From contig CAMPKL010000033.1 of the NCBI GenBank assembly GCA_946887065.1, positions 1 to 13,665 of the forward strand: a stretch of 13,665 nucleotides of DNA. Direction: 5' to 3'. The notes under the pieces were generated by a model. It was not told where the DNA came from. It made no database searches and worked only from the letters and a program-made list of their open reading frames with translations. Both the position numbers and the translations under genes were made by a program. Source of the stretch: an uncultured Bryobacterales bacterium (GTDB lineage: Bacteria > Acidobacteriota > Terriglobia > Bryobacterales > UBA6623). Of this stretch, positions 7,171-13,665 are shown in pieces (within the stretch, counting starts at the first letter, position 1; each line of letters opens with the position of its first letter).

Positions 7171-8394
7171 CTAAGCTTGTCTCGAGGCGGTCGGAGCCGC
7201 GGGCGGCGCGGTGGCGCCGCGATAGATGATCTTCCCCTGCCGAATTGTCATGGCGCAAAGGTTGAAGCCGAAATAGTAAGGTATCAGGCGATAGTCGGGC
7301 ACGCTAAAAACCGCCAAGTCGGCGCGTTTCCCCGGTTCGATGGAGCCGATCGTTTGCTGGCGGGCCATCGCCGCCGCCGCATTGAGCGTACACGCCGTGA
7401 TCGCCTCTTCCGCCGTAAGCGCCATATTGCGGCACGCCAGCGTCATCATCATTGGGAGGCTCAACGACGAACACGAATCCGGGCCAAACGCCGTCGCCAA
7501 GCAAACTGCGCCGTCGTGGTCGATCAGCCCCCGGCCCGGCGCATACTCTGCCCGCATGCTGTAAGACAGACCCGGCAGCAAGGTTGCAATGGTCTCCAAG
7601 GACCCGAGGAGCGCAACGCTCTCACGGTCCACGCGTCCGGCGATATCCACGCTAAGAGCCGCAACTTCCTTTGCTAGCGCGCCGATCGACCGTGGCGGCG
7701 CGGCGCCCGTCAGCAACTTGACCCGCAGACCGGCCGATCGCGCGGTTGTTGCCAGTTGCTTGGCCTTTTGGCTCCGCAAGCCTCCTGCGCCGCAAGGAAG
7801 CTCACACGCGTAGACGGCGGCGACGCGGGCCGCCCAGCCCACAACGCCGCGAAAAACCTCCGCTTCGCCGCCGCCGTCACACAGCCCAGCCGAGACGGCG
7901 CCTCCCGCGTCGATCGGATTGCCCGTCAGGAGCGAGACCGTTCGTAGTTCCCGCTGGGCGCATTCGGGCCGGCCTTCGGCACGAATCTCCACTGTGGTTG
8001 TCCCACAGGAGGCCATTTCGTAGGTCCACTGGCGCGCGGCCGCCAGCAGCGAGCGCGGGGATCGAGACGGCGCTGCCGGGCGTTTCCCTTGGAGCCTCCG
8101 TCCACTGTGCCCGCCAAGAAACGCCGTCCAGTCTTCGGTGAGTTCGAAGAATGGCCTGCTGTGCGAGTCAATCAGGCCAGGCAAAACTACTTTGCCGGTT
8201 GCGTCGATGACCCGTGCGTGACGAGCGATTCCCAGATTCTCCAGTCGCCTGGACGGCCCGACTTCCACGATGAGTTCCCCGTCGATCAGCACCGCTCCAT
8301 CGGCGATCACCGCCAGGTCGGACATCCCTGGGCCACGCCTCGGGCACGCCCCGCGCATCGTTACAACTTGCTGAGCGCCGCGAATCAACAGCAT
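7171..8394 (-). CDS. Imidazolonepropionase (HutI)-family amidohydrolase, probably catalytically inactive
   Basis: This 407-residue protein is about the length of HutI, which hydrolyses imidazolone-5-propionate to formiminoglutamate. Family features include the N-terminal PRRGPGMSDLAVIADGAVLI (19-38), VLPGLIDSH (70-78), GTTTVEI (131-137), GLRVKL (222-227), the YAP..LIDHDG region (284-295), LTAEEAITACTLNAAAA (326-342), and SIEPGKRADLAVF and PDYR..PYYFGFN near the C-terminus. The expected metal and catalytic positions are changed. HxH is H78-S-R80, HADE is L228-T-G-A231, the ADH histidine is I251, and the TDFNPGS aspartate is A302. Some substrate loops are also missing. There is no frameshift or internal stop. 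ATG at 8394 is the most upstream possible start, with an in-frame TGA 30 nt earlier and no clear Shine-Dalgarno. It is followed 2 nt later by ftcD. It could be a pseudoenzyme partner or have a new metal-free role. Confidence 0.82.
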   Translation of the reverse strand: MLLIRGAQQVVTMRGACPRRGPGMSDLAVIADGAVLIDGELIVEVGPSRRLENLGIARHARVIDATGKVVLPGLIDSHSRPFFELTEDWTAFLGGHSGRRLQGKRPAAPSRSPRSLLAAARQWTYEMASCGTTTVEIRAEGRPECAQRELRTVSLLTGNPIDAGGAVSAGLCDGGGEAEVFRGVVGWAARVAAVYACELPCGAGGLRSQKAKQLATTARSAGLRVKLLTGAAPPRSIGALAKEVAALSVDIAGRVDRESVALLGSLETIATLLPGLSYSMRAEYAPGRGLIDHDGAVCLATAFGPDSCSSLSLPMMMTLACRNMALTAEEAITACTLNAAAAMARQQTIGSIEPGKRADLAVFSVPDYRLIPYYFGFNLCAMTIRQGKIIYRGATAPPAAPTASRQA

Positions 8395-8580
8395 CGGTTG
8401 GCTACAACTAGCCTGCTCGAATCAACACGGACTCTTCACAACCTCCACCGGCACGACTCTAGCACCTAGTACTAGGGCAAACACGAAAGCGGTCTAGGGC
8501 GATTAGCGGATCGGGAGACACGGAGCGCAGCTGGGCATTGAATCGAGCCGTGAGGCGAATGTCCAGCTCGACTGAGGGGT
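8395..8580. promoter_or_regulatory. Divergent intergenic region between the HutI-like gene and the membrane-protein gene
   Basis: These 186 bases must hold the promoters of the leftward HutI-like/ftcD unit and probably of the rightward membrane-protein gene. I could not find a convincing sigma-70 -35/-10 pair on either strand. The main visible structure is the 12-bp palindrome at 8465-8476. No ORF of interest lies here. Confidence 0.45.
8465..8476. promoter_or_regulatory. Perfect 12-bp palindrome, possible operator
   Basis: CCTAGTACTAGG is identical to its reverse complement. It lies 70 nt upstream of the HutI-like start and about 105 nt upstream of the membrane-protein start. The centre of a divergent spacer is a usual place for a dimeric repressor or activator site. 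No regulator is encoded nearby. Confidence 0.35.
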
Positions 8581-10194
8581 TTGACTCAAGACTGGTCACC
8601 GCCGCCCGGTTTTAACCTAATGAAGCGGCGCCGCCAGGCGCCCGTTAAAAGTTTCATGAGAATCCCGTCTTCGGCACGGTCGGCTGGGATCACCATTGTT
8701 GCGTACGGCTATGCCGCCTACGCCGCGTATCTCGCATTCTCGCCGGGCAGCCTGCCTATCGGCTACCGCTACCTCGTGCTGTTGGTAGCCTGTTTGGTCT
8801 TGCTGGCGGCCCACGGACTGCGGCTGATCCGGCGCAGCCAGATTCAGCGTCTGTTCAAGAATCGCCAAACGCTGGAGAGCCCGCCGGCGGAAGCAGTCAT
8901 GGCAGCCTGGGAGATCCTTTTCGGTTGGCTCGGCGTCACCTGCGCACTCGTGTTCCTTTATTACGCCGCTCCGGCCGAACAGTTGGAGGTTTGGTATCCG
9001 CGGCTCTTCCTGTGTCTGTCGGTTCTCTTCGTCGCCGCGTTTCGGCGGGCGCTCATCTTCCTGGCGACGTTGCTGCCATTCGTTTTCACGATTACCCTAC
9101 TCGCGCTCTGGCAAGACTTGCAGGCTGGGGCTCCTGGCGAGGCCGTCGTCAAAGTAGCCTTCCTGCTGCTCGACGGGGCGCTGCTTGGATGGGCGGCTAA
9201 GATTGCCCGGGCCGGGGGCGTTTTCTCCAACAGCGAGTTTGAGATGCCCGTTGGCCCCGGCCGTCTAGGGGAATTCCTCTCCGGCTTTGTTCGAACCCAA
9301 TGCACGCACTTCCCGTCCAACGGCTACTCGTTGGATCTCACCTGCGTGCGGCACAGCAAGGGCGATTCGCGACGCTCGACGGGGGAAGTCCTGCATCACT
9401 ACCGCAAGGTCGTCCGCGGAGACATGCCCGGCGCGCGCTACAACGGTTGTTCGGTACCCATCGAGTTCGCCATCCCGGCTGATGCCGCTCCAACCTCCGC
9501 CTCGGAGAACGCTCGGATCACCTGGACTCTCCGCGCTTCGGCGGACCTCTCCGATTCCGCCTTTTCCGCAAGCTTCGAAGTCCCCATCGAAGAAGCGCCG
9601 CCCTACGCCCTGCGTTCGGCCCGGGAGCGGATCGAAGGCGGCCTGGGGGCTGATCCGCCCGACGCGGTGCCCATAGGCGACTTCCGCGATGGTGCGGTGA
9701 TTTTCACGAGCGGCAGCGACTGGAACGCATCCGGAGAACTGCTGACCGCCTCCTACTTCTGTATGTGGTGCCAGCTCGTCTGGTTGGCCACGGTCCAAGC
9801 TCTCGGCTGGCCATCGATCCTGATGTTCGTCGTCGGACTCGTTTTCTTGGCAGGGCTTCTGTGGCCGTTAGGAATTAGCGTGATAACAGAACTCCGCGAC
9901 GGCGTGCTCCGCGCAAGTCGCCGGGAACTCTGGGCATCCCGCGTCGATACCGTTGCCGGTCCGCTCATGCAAGGCGTCACGGTTCGTTCCGCGGGTCTGC
10001 GTCCCGGATTGATCGATGCTCAGCCCTATTACGACGTCGTCATTGAGACTGAGGCGGGCCGACGGCTGATCGCCGGGACGCAGTTCCGGGAGCGGCGCGG
10101 CGCCCAAGCCGTGGCCATGGAACTGCAGTGCATCACCGAAGAGCAGACCCAAACCGCCGGCGAACGACTCGCGTACGAGTTCCAGGGCATCTAG
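8581..10194 (+). CDS. Multi-pass membrane protein with a beta-rich central domain, function unknown
   Basis: I cannot assign this 537-residue protein a function. Six hydrophobic segments lie at about 35-54, 62-83, 108-130, 139-155, 156-177 and 187-208. A soluble domain (about 210-390) follows, rich in alternating beta-like strands. Its block SVPIEFAIPADAAPTS...ITWTLRASADLSDSAFSASFEVPI (291-336) resembles an arrestin-like beta-sandwich, though this is my impression and not a proven match. Two more segments come at about 393-408 and 411-435. A C-terminal region (436-515) has strand-rich, PH-domain-like periodicity (VITELRDGVLRASRRELWA, YYDVVIETEAGRRL). The start is uncertain. TTG at 8581 has GAGGGG only 1 nt upstream, which is too close, and ATG at 8620 (residue 14) or 8656 (residue 26) are alternatives. 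It is a single gene, divergent from the HutI-like unit, and ends on a CTAG shared with the molybdopterin-subunit gene. Confidence 0.8.
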   Translation: MTQDWSPPPGFNLMKRRRQAPVKSFMRIPSSARSAGITIVAYGYAAYAAYLAFSPGSLPIGYRYLVLLVACLVLLAAHGLRLIRRSQIQRLFKNRQTLESPPAEAVMAAWEILFGWLGVTCALVFLYYAAPAEQLEVWYPRLFLCLSVLFVAAFRRALIFLATLLPFVFTITLLALWQDLQAGAPGEAVVKVAFLLLDGALLGWAAKIARAGGVFSNSEFEMPVGPGRLGEFLSGFVRTQCTHFPSNGYSLDLTCVRHSKGDSRRSTGEVLHHYRKVVRGDMPGARYNGCSVPIEFAIPADAAPTSASENARITWTLRASADLSDSAFSASFEVPIEEAPPYALRSARERIEGGLGADPPDAVPIGDFRDGAVIFTSGSDWNASGELLTASYFCMWCQLVWLATVQALGWPSILMFVVGLVFLAGLLWPLGISVITELRDGVLRASRRELWASRVDTVAGPLMQGVTVRSAGLRPGLIDAQPYYDVVIETEAGRRLIAGTQFRERRGAQAVAMELQCITEEQTQTAGERLAYEFQGI

Positions 10195-12539
10195 CTGGAG
10201 CTTTGCGCCCAGCGCGCTTCCATGATTCGCACCGGATTCATGGGCAGCCGCCGCAGCCGGACTCCCGCCGCGTGATAGATCGCGTCCGCAAGTGCAGGGG
10301 TGGGCGGCGCGATGCTGGCCTCGCCGACTCCGCGCACGCCAAACGGGTGACCAGGGTTGGGCACTTCGATGATGCAGGTATCAATCATCGGCAAATCCAA
10401 ACAGGTAGGGATGCGGTAATCCAACAAACTGGAATTACGCATGACGCCGGCGGAGTCCATGAAGTACTCCTCGTTCAGACCCCAACCGATGCCTTGAGCG
10501 CTGCCGCCCTGCATCTGTCCTTCGACATAACTCGGGTGGATGGCCTTACCCGCATCCTGAAAGACCGTGAAGCGCAACACGTCGGTCTTACCGGTTTCGG
10601 GGTCAACGCGTAGATCCACAATGTCGCCGGCGAACGAACCGCCCACGCCTTTCGGATTCACGGTCGCGCGTCCGACGACCGGCCCGCCCGTCTCGCTCAA
10701 TTCGCTGGCCAACTCGCGGAACGTCATCGATTGGTTGCCGCTGCTGAATTGACCGTCCGAGAACGTCACCGTCTCCGCTTCAACTCCCCAGAGCAAGGCC
10801 GCGCGCTCCTTCATTTGACGCACGACGTCCTGCGCGGCGTCATGCGCCGCCATGCCCGTGGCGTAAGTCACGCGGCTTCCGCCGGTAACCGCGGTGAAGC
10901 CCACCGAATCGGTATCCGCGACCGTGGGATGCACATCCTCGGCAGCGATTCCCAAGACCTCTGCCGCTTGCATAGCGATCGATGTCCGGGTTCCGCCGAT
11001 ATCGGTCGACCCCTCCACTAAGTTGACGGTGCCGTCGTCGTTGACGCTGATCGAGACGCTCGATTCCAGGCCGACGTTGAACCAAAAGCCGACCGCGACG
11101 CCGCGCCCAACGTTCTCGCCCTCAATCGGCGCATTGTAGTGCGGGTGCGCCTTCATCGCCTCCAGCACTTCGACCAGCCCGACGCGCGGATACTTCGGAC
11201 CGTCGACGCGGCGCACGCCTTCCTTAGCCGCGTTCTTCAGACGGAAGTCGAGAGGATCCATTCCGAGCTTCTCGGCCAACTCGTTCACGACGCTTTCAGA
11301 CGCGAAGGCGGCATTGGGGGAACCCGGCGCCCGATACGCGGCCGTGGCGGGCTTATTGACCACCACGTCATACCCGTCGACGCGCACGTTGGCGATGTCA
11401 TAGCACGAGAACACGCACATGGCACCTGGTTTCACGAACGACGGCGGATAGGCGCCCGCCTCGTACGCAATCCAAGCTTCCCCAGCCACCATGCGGCCGT
11501 CCCTGGTCGCGCCCATCTTCACCCGCAAGTGCGAACCCGGCGTCGGACCGGTGGCCTCGAACACGTCTTGGCGCGACATCACGGCCTGCACCGGCCTGCC
11601 CGTCTTTTTCGAAAGCAGCGCCGTTACCGGCTCCAGGTAAACAGGAATCTTGCCGCCGAAGCCGCCGCCAATCTCCATCGGAGTCACTTTGATACGCGAC
11701 ACAGGCATGCCTAATAGAGTCGCCGTCGCCTGGCGGACATTGAACGAACCTTGCGTCGAGGTCCAGATCTGCAAACGTCCGTCGTTGTTCCACAGCGCTG
11801 TCGCGTTCTGCGGCTCGATATAGCCTTGGTGAACGGTCGCGGTATCGTACTCGCGCTCAACGATCACATCCGCTTTCGCGAACCCGGCATCGACATCACC
11901 CATCTCCCACCGGAAATGTTCCGTGACGTTCGACGGTTTCTTAGACCGTTTGCCCATGTCGTCGGTAAACATGTCTTCGTGCAGGATCGGAGCGCCCTCG
12001 GCCATCGCCTCCTGCGTCGTCGCCACCGACGGCAACGGTTCGTATTCCACGCGGATCTTCTTAGCCGCCTCAGCCGCATCGGCCGAAGTCAGCGCCGCGA
12101 CAGCGGCTACGGCGTGGCCCTTGTACAGCACCTTGCCTTGGGCCAGGATGTTGCCCCGCGCATAAGCCAGCGGAACCGGTCCCTCGCCCATATTCACTAG
12201 CCGAGCCGGATCGTCTTTGGGAAAATCCGCCGCCGTGACGATCGCCAGCACGCCCGGGGCCTTCTCGGCTTCGCTCGTATCGATCGAAACGATTCGCGCA
12301 TGGGCGTGGGGGCTGCGGACCACCGCGCCGTAAACCATGCCCGCCAGTCGAATATCCGCGCCGTAGAGCGCCCGCCCGGTGACCTTGTCCGCTCCGTCGT
12401 GGCGGATCGGCCGCGTACCGAGCACGCGATACTTCTCGCCTTCCAAAATCCTGTTCCGCTCAGAATCGTGGCCACCTGTTCCGTTGCCGCCGTTCGACGG
12501 CTGCGTGGCGACTGTTTTGGGATCCAGCGTCGTGCTCAT
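10191..12539 (-). CDS. Molybdenum hydroxylase large subunit, molybdopterin-binding (xanthine dehydrogenase/CoxL family)
   Basis: This 782-residue subunit holds the molybdenum cofactor, where substrates of this family are hydroxylated using water. The N-terminal a/b-hammerhead domain (about 38-170) shows GTRPIRHDGADKVTGRALYGADI and VVRSPHAHARI. The cofactor domain has EIGGGFGGK (289-297), QGGSAQGIG (677-685), and the C-terminal GVRGVGEAS, where E740 is the expected catalytic glutamate. The active-site loop reads AYRAPGSP (401-408). It is neither AYxCSFR (form I CO dehydrogenase) nor AYRGAGR (form II), so a CO substrate is unlikely and the true substrate is unknown. It is probably an aromatic, purine or aldehyde-type compound. 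The start overlaps the 2Fe-2S stop by one base, and a very strong Shine-Dalgarno sequence lies at 12547-12554. Confidence 0.92.
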   Translation of the reverse strand: MSTTLDPKTVATQPSNGGNGTGGHDSERNRILEGEKYRVLGTRPIRHDGADKVTGRALYGADIRLAGMVYGAVVRSPHAHARIVSIDTSEAEKAPGVLAIVTAADFPKDDPARLVNMGEGPVPLAYARGNILAQGKVLYKGHAVAAVAALTSADAAEAAKKIRVEYEPLPSVATTQEAMAEGAPILHEDMFTDDMGKRSKKPSNVTEHFRWEMGDVDAGFAKADVIVEREYDTATVHQGYIEPQNATALWNNDGRLQIWTSTQGSFNVRQATATLLGMPVSRIKVTPMEIGGGFGGKIPVYLEPVTALLSKKTGRPVQAVMSRQDVFEATGPTPGSHLRVKMGATRDGRMVAGEAWIAYEAGAYPPSFVKPGAMCVFSCYDIANVRVDGYDVVVNKPATAAYRAPGSPNAAFASESVVNELAEKLGMDPLDFRLKNAAKEGVRRVDGPKYPRVGLVEVLEAMKAHPHYNAPIEGENVGRGVAVGFWFNVGLESSVSISVNDDGTVNLVEGSTDIGGTRTSIAMQAAEVLGIAAEDVHPTVADTDSVGFTAVTGGSRVTYATGMAAHDAAQDVVRQMKERAALLWGVEAETVTFSDGQFSSGNQSMTFRELASELSETGGPVVGRATVNPKGVGGSFAGDIVDLRVDPETGKTDVLRFTVFQDAGKAIHPSYVEGQMQGGSAQGIGWGLNEEYFMDSAGVMRNSSLLDYRIPTCLDLPMIDTCIIEVPNPGHPFGVRGVGEASIAPPTPALADAIYHAAGVRLRRLPMNPVRIMEARWAQSSS
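10220..10243. repeat. Inverted repeat just beyond the membrane-protein stop
   Basis: CCATGA (10220-10225) pairs with TCATGG (10238-10243). After one T-T mismatch, TC pairs with GA around a GCACCG loop. It starts 25 nt after the + strand stop and lies within the last codons of the molybdopterin subunit. It is weaker than the counterpart at 6281-6314, and no T tract follows. Confidence 0.35.
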
Positions 12540-13039
12540 CAGGCGGTCACCTCCGCGGCGCGTTCGCGTATTCTCTTGGCCGAGTCTTGGACGGCGCGAA
12601 CGATCTTATCGTAGCCCGTGCAGCGGCATAGATTATTCGCCAGCCAGAACCGTATCTCTTGCTCGCTCGGGTCCGGATTCTTGTCAAGCAACGCCTTCGT
12701 CGCCACAATGAAGCCGGGCGTGCAGATACCGCACTGCAAAGCGGCATCCTCTAGAAAACATTGCTGGATCGGATGTAGATCGTGCCCTCCGGCGATCCCC
12801 TCGATCGTCGTAATCTCAGCGCCGGCCGCCTCAGCGCCCAACGTCAGGCACGACAACACCAGCCGGCCGTCCATCATCACCGTGCACGCTCCGCAGTTGC
12901 CGTCTCCGCAGCCTTCCTTCGTGCCGGTCATATCCAGAACGTCGCGCAACACCTCAAGCAAGGTCTGGCGCGGCTCGCAGAGGAACTCGGTCCGCTCCGA
13001 ATTAATCGTGGCGACAACGTGAGTCTTAGGATTTGCCAT
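12539..13039 (-). CDS. Molybdenum hydroxylase small subunit, [2Fe-2S]-binding (CoxS/CutS type)
   Basis: This 166-residue subunit passes electrons from the molybdenum site to FAD through two [2Fe-2S] clusters, and its length is typical. The N-terminal plant-ferredoxin-like domain binds one cluster with C44, C49, C52 and C64 (EGCGDGNCGACTV...SCL). The C-terminal helical domain binds the second with C103-G-I-C106 and C138-R-C140 (QCGICTPG and NNLCRCTGY). All eight ligands are present, so the protein should be functional. The ATG at 13039 lies inside the FAD-subunit gene with a 14-base overlap. The Shine-Dalgarno sequence is weak, so coupling is likely. The stop TGA shares one base with the ATG of the molybdopterin subunit. 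Confidence 0.95.
   Translation of the reverse strand: MANPKTHVVATINSERTEFLCEPRQTLLEVLRDVLDMTGTKEGCGDGNCGACTVMMDGRLVLSCLTLGAEAAGAEITTIEGIAGGHDLHPIQQCFLEDAALQCGICTPGFIVATKALLDKNPDPSEQEIRFWLANNLCRCTGYDKIVRAVQDSAKRIRERAAEVTA
12547..12554 (-). promoter_or_regulatory. Strong ribosome binding site of the molybdopterin subunit
   Basis: On the - strand GGAGGTGA lies 7 nt before the ATG at 12539, inside the final codons of the 2Fe-2S subunit (its Glu-Val-Thr). It matches the anti-Shine-Dalgarno over 8 bases and is the best ribosome site I found in the window. It fixes the start and suggests efficient translation of the large subunit. Confidence 0.8.
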
Positions 13040-13665
13040 GTCTTGTGTCTCGCTGTTGGCCGAGCGCTCGATTCAGAGCCGCCTGCAACGTGCGTCGCGT
13101 CATCACTTCGCACAAGTGACGCCGGTACTCCGCCGTCCCGCGCATGTCGCTGATCGGCTTTGCCGCCGCTTTCGCCAGCTCAGCCGCGACCTGTATGGAT
13201 TCTGCGTTCGCCGGCTTTCCTTCCAGCGCTTCGCCCGCTTCTTTGACGAATACCGGAGTCGGGGCGACCGACGCCAAGGCGACCCTTACCGAGCGGAACC
13301 TTCCGTCGGCCACTTCGACCGAGGCCCCGACTCCCACGACCGCGATATCCATTTCGTTGCGTGGGATGAATCGCAGATATGCCGCTCCCGAGTGAGGCGC
13401 CGGCGGCGGCAAATGCAACGCCACCAAGATCTCGTTGGCGGCCAGGACGTTCTTGCCGGGCGCCGTGCAGAACTCCTCTACCGGTACGTGCCGCACGCCC
13501 TGCGGCCCCGCGATGTGGCAGATGGCGCTATAGGCGATCAGCGGCGGGATCGCGTCGGCGCTCGGCGATGCGTTGCAAAGATTCCCGCCCACCGTCGCCC
13601 GCCCCTGGATCGGAGTGCCTCCAAGGATCTCGACCGCGTCGATCAGGGCCGGATAGTGCGCCCGC
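13026..13665 (-). CDS. Molybdenum hydroxylase FAD-binding subunit (CoxM/CutM type), 5' end outside window
   Basis: The reading frame stays open to the window edge, so the GTG at 13592 is an internal valine and not a start. Upstream of it the frame encodes RAHYPALIDAVEILGGTPIQ, which is part of the FAD domain. About 212 C-terminal residues are visible. The motif TVGGNLCNASPSADAIPPL is the family's second FAD-binding signature (usually TIGGNLANASPAAD), and the CO-dehydrogenase flavoprotein C-terminal domain follows (AAYLRFIPRNEMDIAVVGVGA, then DMRGTAEYRRHLCEVMTRRTL). This subunit takes electrons from the Fe-S subunit and hands them to an acceptor. It is first in the visible operon (FAD, Fe-S, Mo), the coxMSL order, and overlaps the Fe-S gene by 14 bases. 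Confidence 0.93.
   Translation of the reverse strand, partial: RAHYPALIDAVEILGGTPIQGRATVGGNLCNASPSADAIPPLIAYSAICHIAGPQGVRHVPVEEFCTAPGKNVLAANEILVALHLPPPAPHSGAAYLRFIPRNEMDIAVVGVGASVEVADGRFRSVRVALASVAPTPVFVKEAGEALEGKPANAESIQVAAELAKAAAKPISDMRGTAEYRRHLCEVMTRRTLQAALNRALGQQRDTRHGKS

Noticed and set aside
7169..7258. 30-residue N-terminal extension of FtcD (ATG at 7258)
   Set aside because: It overlaps the end of the HutI-like gene, is not hydrophobic or family-like, and FtcD homology begins exactly at the ATG at 7168.
7066..7677. 203-residue + strand open frame opposite ftcD and the HutI-like gene
   Set aside because: It is Arg/His-rich shadow coding opposite two recognisable proteins, with no ribosome site and no family resemblance.
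10128..10613. 161-residue + strand open frame crossing the convergent junction
   Set aside because: It overlaps the end of the membrane-protein gene and then runs antisense to the molybdopterin subunit. Its composition is typical of a shadow frame.
13026..13592. Complete FAD-subunit gene starting at GTG 13592
   Set aside because: The frame stays open and family-like upstream to the window edge (HYPALIDAVEILGG), so the GTG is an internal valine in the FAD motif and the gene is partial.
1..13665. Defence system, prophage, insertion sequence, CRISPR array or tRNA
   Set aside because: I read both strands for transposase or integrase motifs, spaced direct repeats and tRNA-like T-arms and found none. 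The gene content is housekeeping plus metabolic.

Overview
The window is GC-rich, densely coded bacterial chromosome: nine complete or partial-but-clear genes plus the tail of a tenth, with almost no spacer. The best guess for the source is an Acidobacteriota bacterium of the Bryobacterales/Solibacter type. This is inferred from gene content and protein style, and nothing in the sequence proves it. I see no mobile element, CRISPR array, tRNA or rRNA.

Left third (1-3705, + strand): a rod-shape/cell-wall elongation operon, mreC (3' end only), mreD, mrdA (PBP2) and rodA. Each start codon overlaps the previous stop (ATGA, TGATG, GTGA), so the genes are probably co-transcribed and translationally coupled. 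RodA polymerises lipid II, PBP2 crosslinks the strands, and MreC/MreD connect them to the MreB cytoskeleton. After a 308-base spacer with a probable terminator and two further hairpins comes rng/rne (4014-6260), an RNase E/G whose S1 domain is split by a disordered insert of about 270 residues. RNase G also lies next to mreBCD in E. coli, so this neighbourhood is conserved.

Middle (6257-8394, - strand): a two-gene unit read right to left, a HutI-family amidohydrolase followed 2 nt later by glutamate formimidoyltransferase (ftcD). HutI normally makes formiminoglutamate and FtcD consumes it, so the pairing fits the end of histidine degradation. However, the HutI-like protein has lost nearly all of its metal and catalytic residues although its reading frame is intact. 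It is the most unusual gene here and looks like a retained pseudoenzyme or a repurposed fold.

A 186-base divergent spacer with a 12-bp perfect palindrome separates this unit from a + strand gene (8581-10194) for a multi-pass membrane protein with a beta-rich central domain of unknown function.

Right third (10191-13665, - strand): a molybdenum hydroxylase operon in the coxMSL order, FAD subunit (cut by the window edge), 2Fe-2S subunit and molybdopterin subunit. It has the family cofactor motifs but neither CO-dehydrogenase active-site signature, so its substrate is open.

Both convergent gene pairs (rng/ftcD and membrane protein/molybdopterin subunit) end on a shared CTAG. In each, a stem-loop lies about 20-25 nt past the + strand stop, inside the opposing gene.
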